From the NCBI GenBank assembly GCA_017305455.1, contig JAFKKO010000130.1, positions 1 to 49,315 of the forward strand: DNA of 49,315 bases, read 5' to 3'. The notes under the pieces were generated by a model. The model was not told the DNA's origin, did not search any database, and saw only the letters and a list, made by a program, of their open reading frames with translations. The stretch comes from Hyphomicrobiales bacterium. Lineage in GTDB: Bacteria > Pseudomonadota > Alphaproteobacteria > Rhizobiales > Xanthobacteraceae. A program made the translations under genes and the position numbers. Below, piece after piece: positions 48,504-49,315 of the stretch (position 1 is the first letter of the stretch; every line of letters starts with the position of its first letter).

Positions 48504-48800
48504 GTCAGTACCGTTGGTGGAAGGCGTGCCTTTGATCCGGACAGCATGCGCGGGGCACGGCACCCAGCCAGAAATACCTTTGAAACGCCAGAGGCCCGGA
48601 CACCTCCGGCTCCGGCAATGTCTTTCGACTCAAATCATGTGCAACGCAACAATTTTGCGGCCAGCGCGGCCAAACTAAAATGTCTTCAGAATTGTGTTGC
48701 TCATACGAAGGATTGAACGCAATTTCCTTTTGCGGGCAACAAACGCCCGCTAACATAACGGTCCAATATCAAACAAAATAAAAAGTTCTGGGAGAACGAC
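48504..48800. other. Upstream region of the TRAP binding-protein gene
   Basis: These 297 bp separate the 92-aa gene from the divergent TRAP gene and should hold both promoters. The last 80 bp are clearly AT-richer than the rest of the window. They include a perfect 6-bp inverted repeat GCGGGC-AACAAAC-GCCCGC at 48732-48750, about 50 bp before the ATG, which may be an operator or leader hairpin. No coding frame here looks real. Confidence 0.45.
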
Positions 48801-49315
48801 ATGCTGACACGGCGACATCTTCTCGCCACTGCGGTTGCTGCACCCGCGGTGCTGCGGTTCGGTCTGGCGCAAGCCGCCACCACCCTGAAAATCTCGCACC
48901 AGTTTCCGGGCGGCACGATCGACAAAGGCGATTCTCGCGACCGGCTGTGCCGCAAGTTTGCCGCCGAGATCACCAAGCGCAGCGGCGGCGAACTGAACGC
49001 TGACGTCTATCCCAACTCCTCGCTGATCAAGACCAACGCGCAGTTCTCCGCGATGCGCAAGGGCGCGCTCGACATCAGCCTGTACCCGCTGCCCTACGCC
49101 GGCGGCGAGTTGCCCGAGACCAATATCGGCCTGATGCCGGGTCTGGTGGCGAGCTACGATCAGGGTCTTGCCTGGAAGAAGAATCCGGTCGGCAAGGCGC
49201 TGACCGATTTCCTCGCCGACAAGGGCATCGTCATGCTGACCTGGGTCTGGCAGGCCGGCGGCGTCGCCAGCCGCTCGCGCCCGCTGGTCGCGCCGGAAGA
49301 CGCCAAGGGCATGAA
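48801..49315 (+). CDS. TRAP transporter substrate-binding protein, DctP family (3' end outside window)
   Basis: The first 171 residues of a periplasmic solute-binding protein for a TRAP transporter are present, and the frame is still open at the right edge. The ATG at 48801 has GGGAG 6 bp upstream. The N-terminus MLTRRHLLATAVAAPAVL, with an Arg pair, looks like a Tat-type signal ending near GLAQA. The mature part shows LKISHQFPGG, LCRKFAAEITKRSGGEL and YPNSSLIKTNAQFSAMRKGA, all typical of DctP proteins for carboxylates or related acids. The substrate is unknown. Permease genes probably follow outside the window. Confidence 0.9.
   Translation, partial: MLTRRHLLATAVAAPAVLRFGLAQAATTLKISHQFPGGTIDKGDSRDRLCRKFAAEITKRSGGELNADVYPNSSLIKTNAQFSAMRKGALDISLYPLPYAGGELPETNIGLMPGLVASYDQGLAWKKNPVGKALTDFLADKGIVMLTWVWQAGGVASRSRPLVAPEDAKGM

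Overview
The window is GC-rich, densely packed chromosomal DNA from an alphaproteobacterium. It most likely comes from the Bradyrhizobiaceae/Nitrobacteraceae (the Rhodopseudomonas, Nitrobacter, Afipia and Bradyrhizobium group). The evidence is the dusB-ntrB-ntrC-ntrY order, a fused ispDF, an aapJQMP amino acid importer next to metC, a PopZ-type protein beside valS, and three different palindromic repeat families of the kind common in those genomes. The family assignment is inference from gene content and order; no marker such as 16S rRNA is present.

Layout. Positions 1-4876 (minus) hold a nitrogen-regulation operon: dusB, ntrB, ntrC and the 5' part of ntrY, which runs off the left edge. Positions 5105-6950 (plus) hold ispDF and a CinA/PncC-type amidase whose 3' end overlaps ratA on the other strand. 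Then come lipA and ratA (minus) with a palindromic repeat between them, a 3-methyladenine DNA glycosylase (plus), and valS plus an MFS permease (minus, coupled by ATGA). Positions 13410-16600 (minus) hold a PopZ-like protein, a TolC-type outer-membrane channel and a PIMT-like methyltransferase. A small conserved-looking ORF, tRNA-Asn, tRNA-Cys and a DTW-domain tRNA-modifying enzyme follow.

Positions 18263-27305 (minus) form a complete four-gene efflux operon: outer-membrane factor, membrane fusion protein and two different RND pumps of MdtB/MdtC type. Cyclopropane-fatty-acid synthase and a cysteine synthase follow on the plus strand. A double-hairpin repeat separates them from the aapJQMP importer (minus), and metC is divergent from aapJ.

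Positions 36040-47274 (minus) form a closely spaced six-gene run that looks like one envelope operon: an alpha-2-macroglobulin-like protein, penicillin-binding protein 1C, a GT83/ArnT-type glycosyltransferase, a PAP2 phosphatase, a DPM-type GT2 glycosyltransferase and a small LAB_N membrane protein. tRNA-Arg(TCT), a small secreted protein, a small cytoplasmic protein and the start of a TRAP transporter binding-protein gene end the window.

Most of the window is housekeeping or widely conserved alphaproteobacterial sequence. I found no CRISPR array, prophage, transposase or clear genomic island. The most unusual points are a palindromic repeat translated as part of the PBP1C N-terminus, the six-gene A2M/PBP1C/lipid-glycosylation run, an apparent insert of about 120 residues in the AapM permease, and a basic tail on the PncC protein that is read antisense to ratA.
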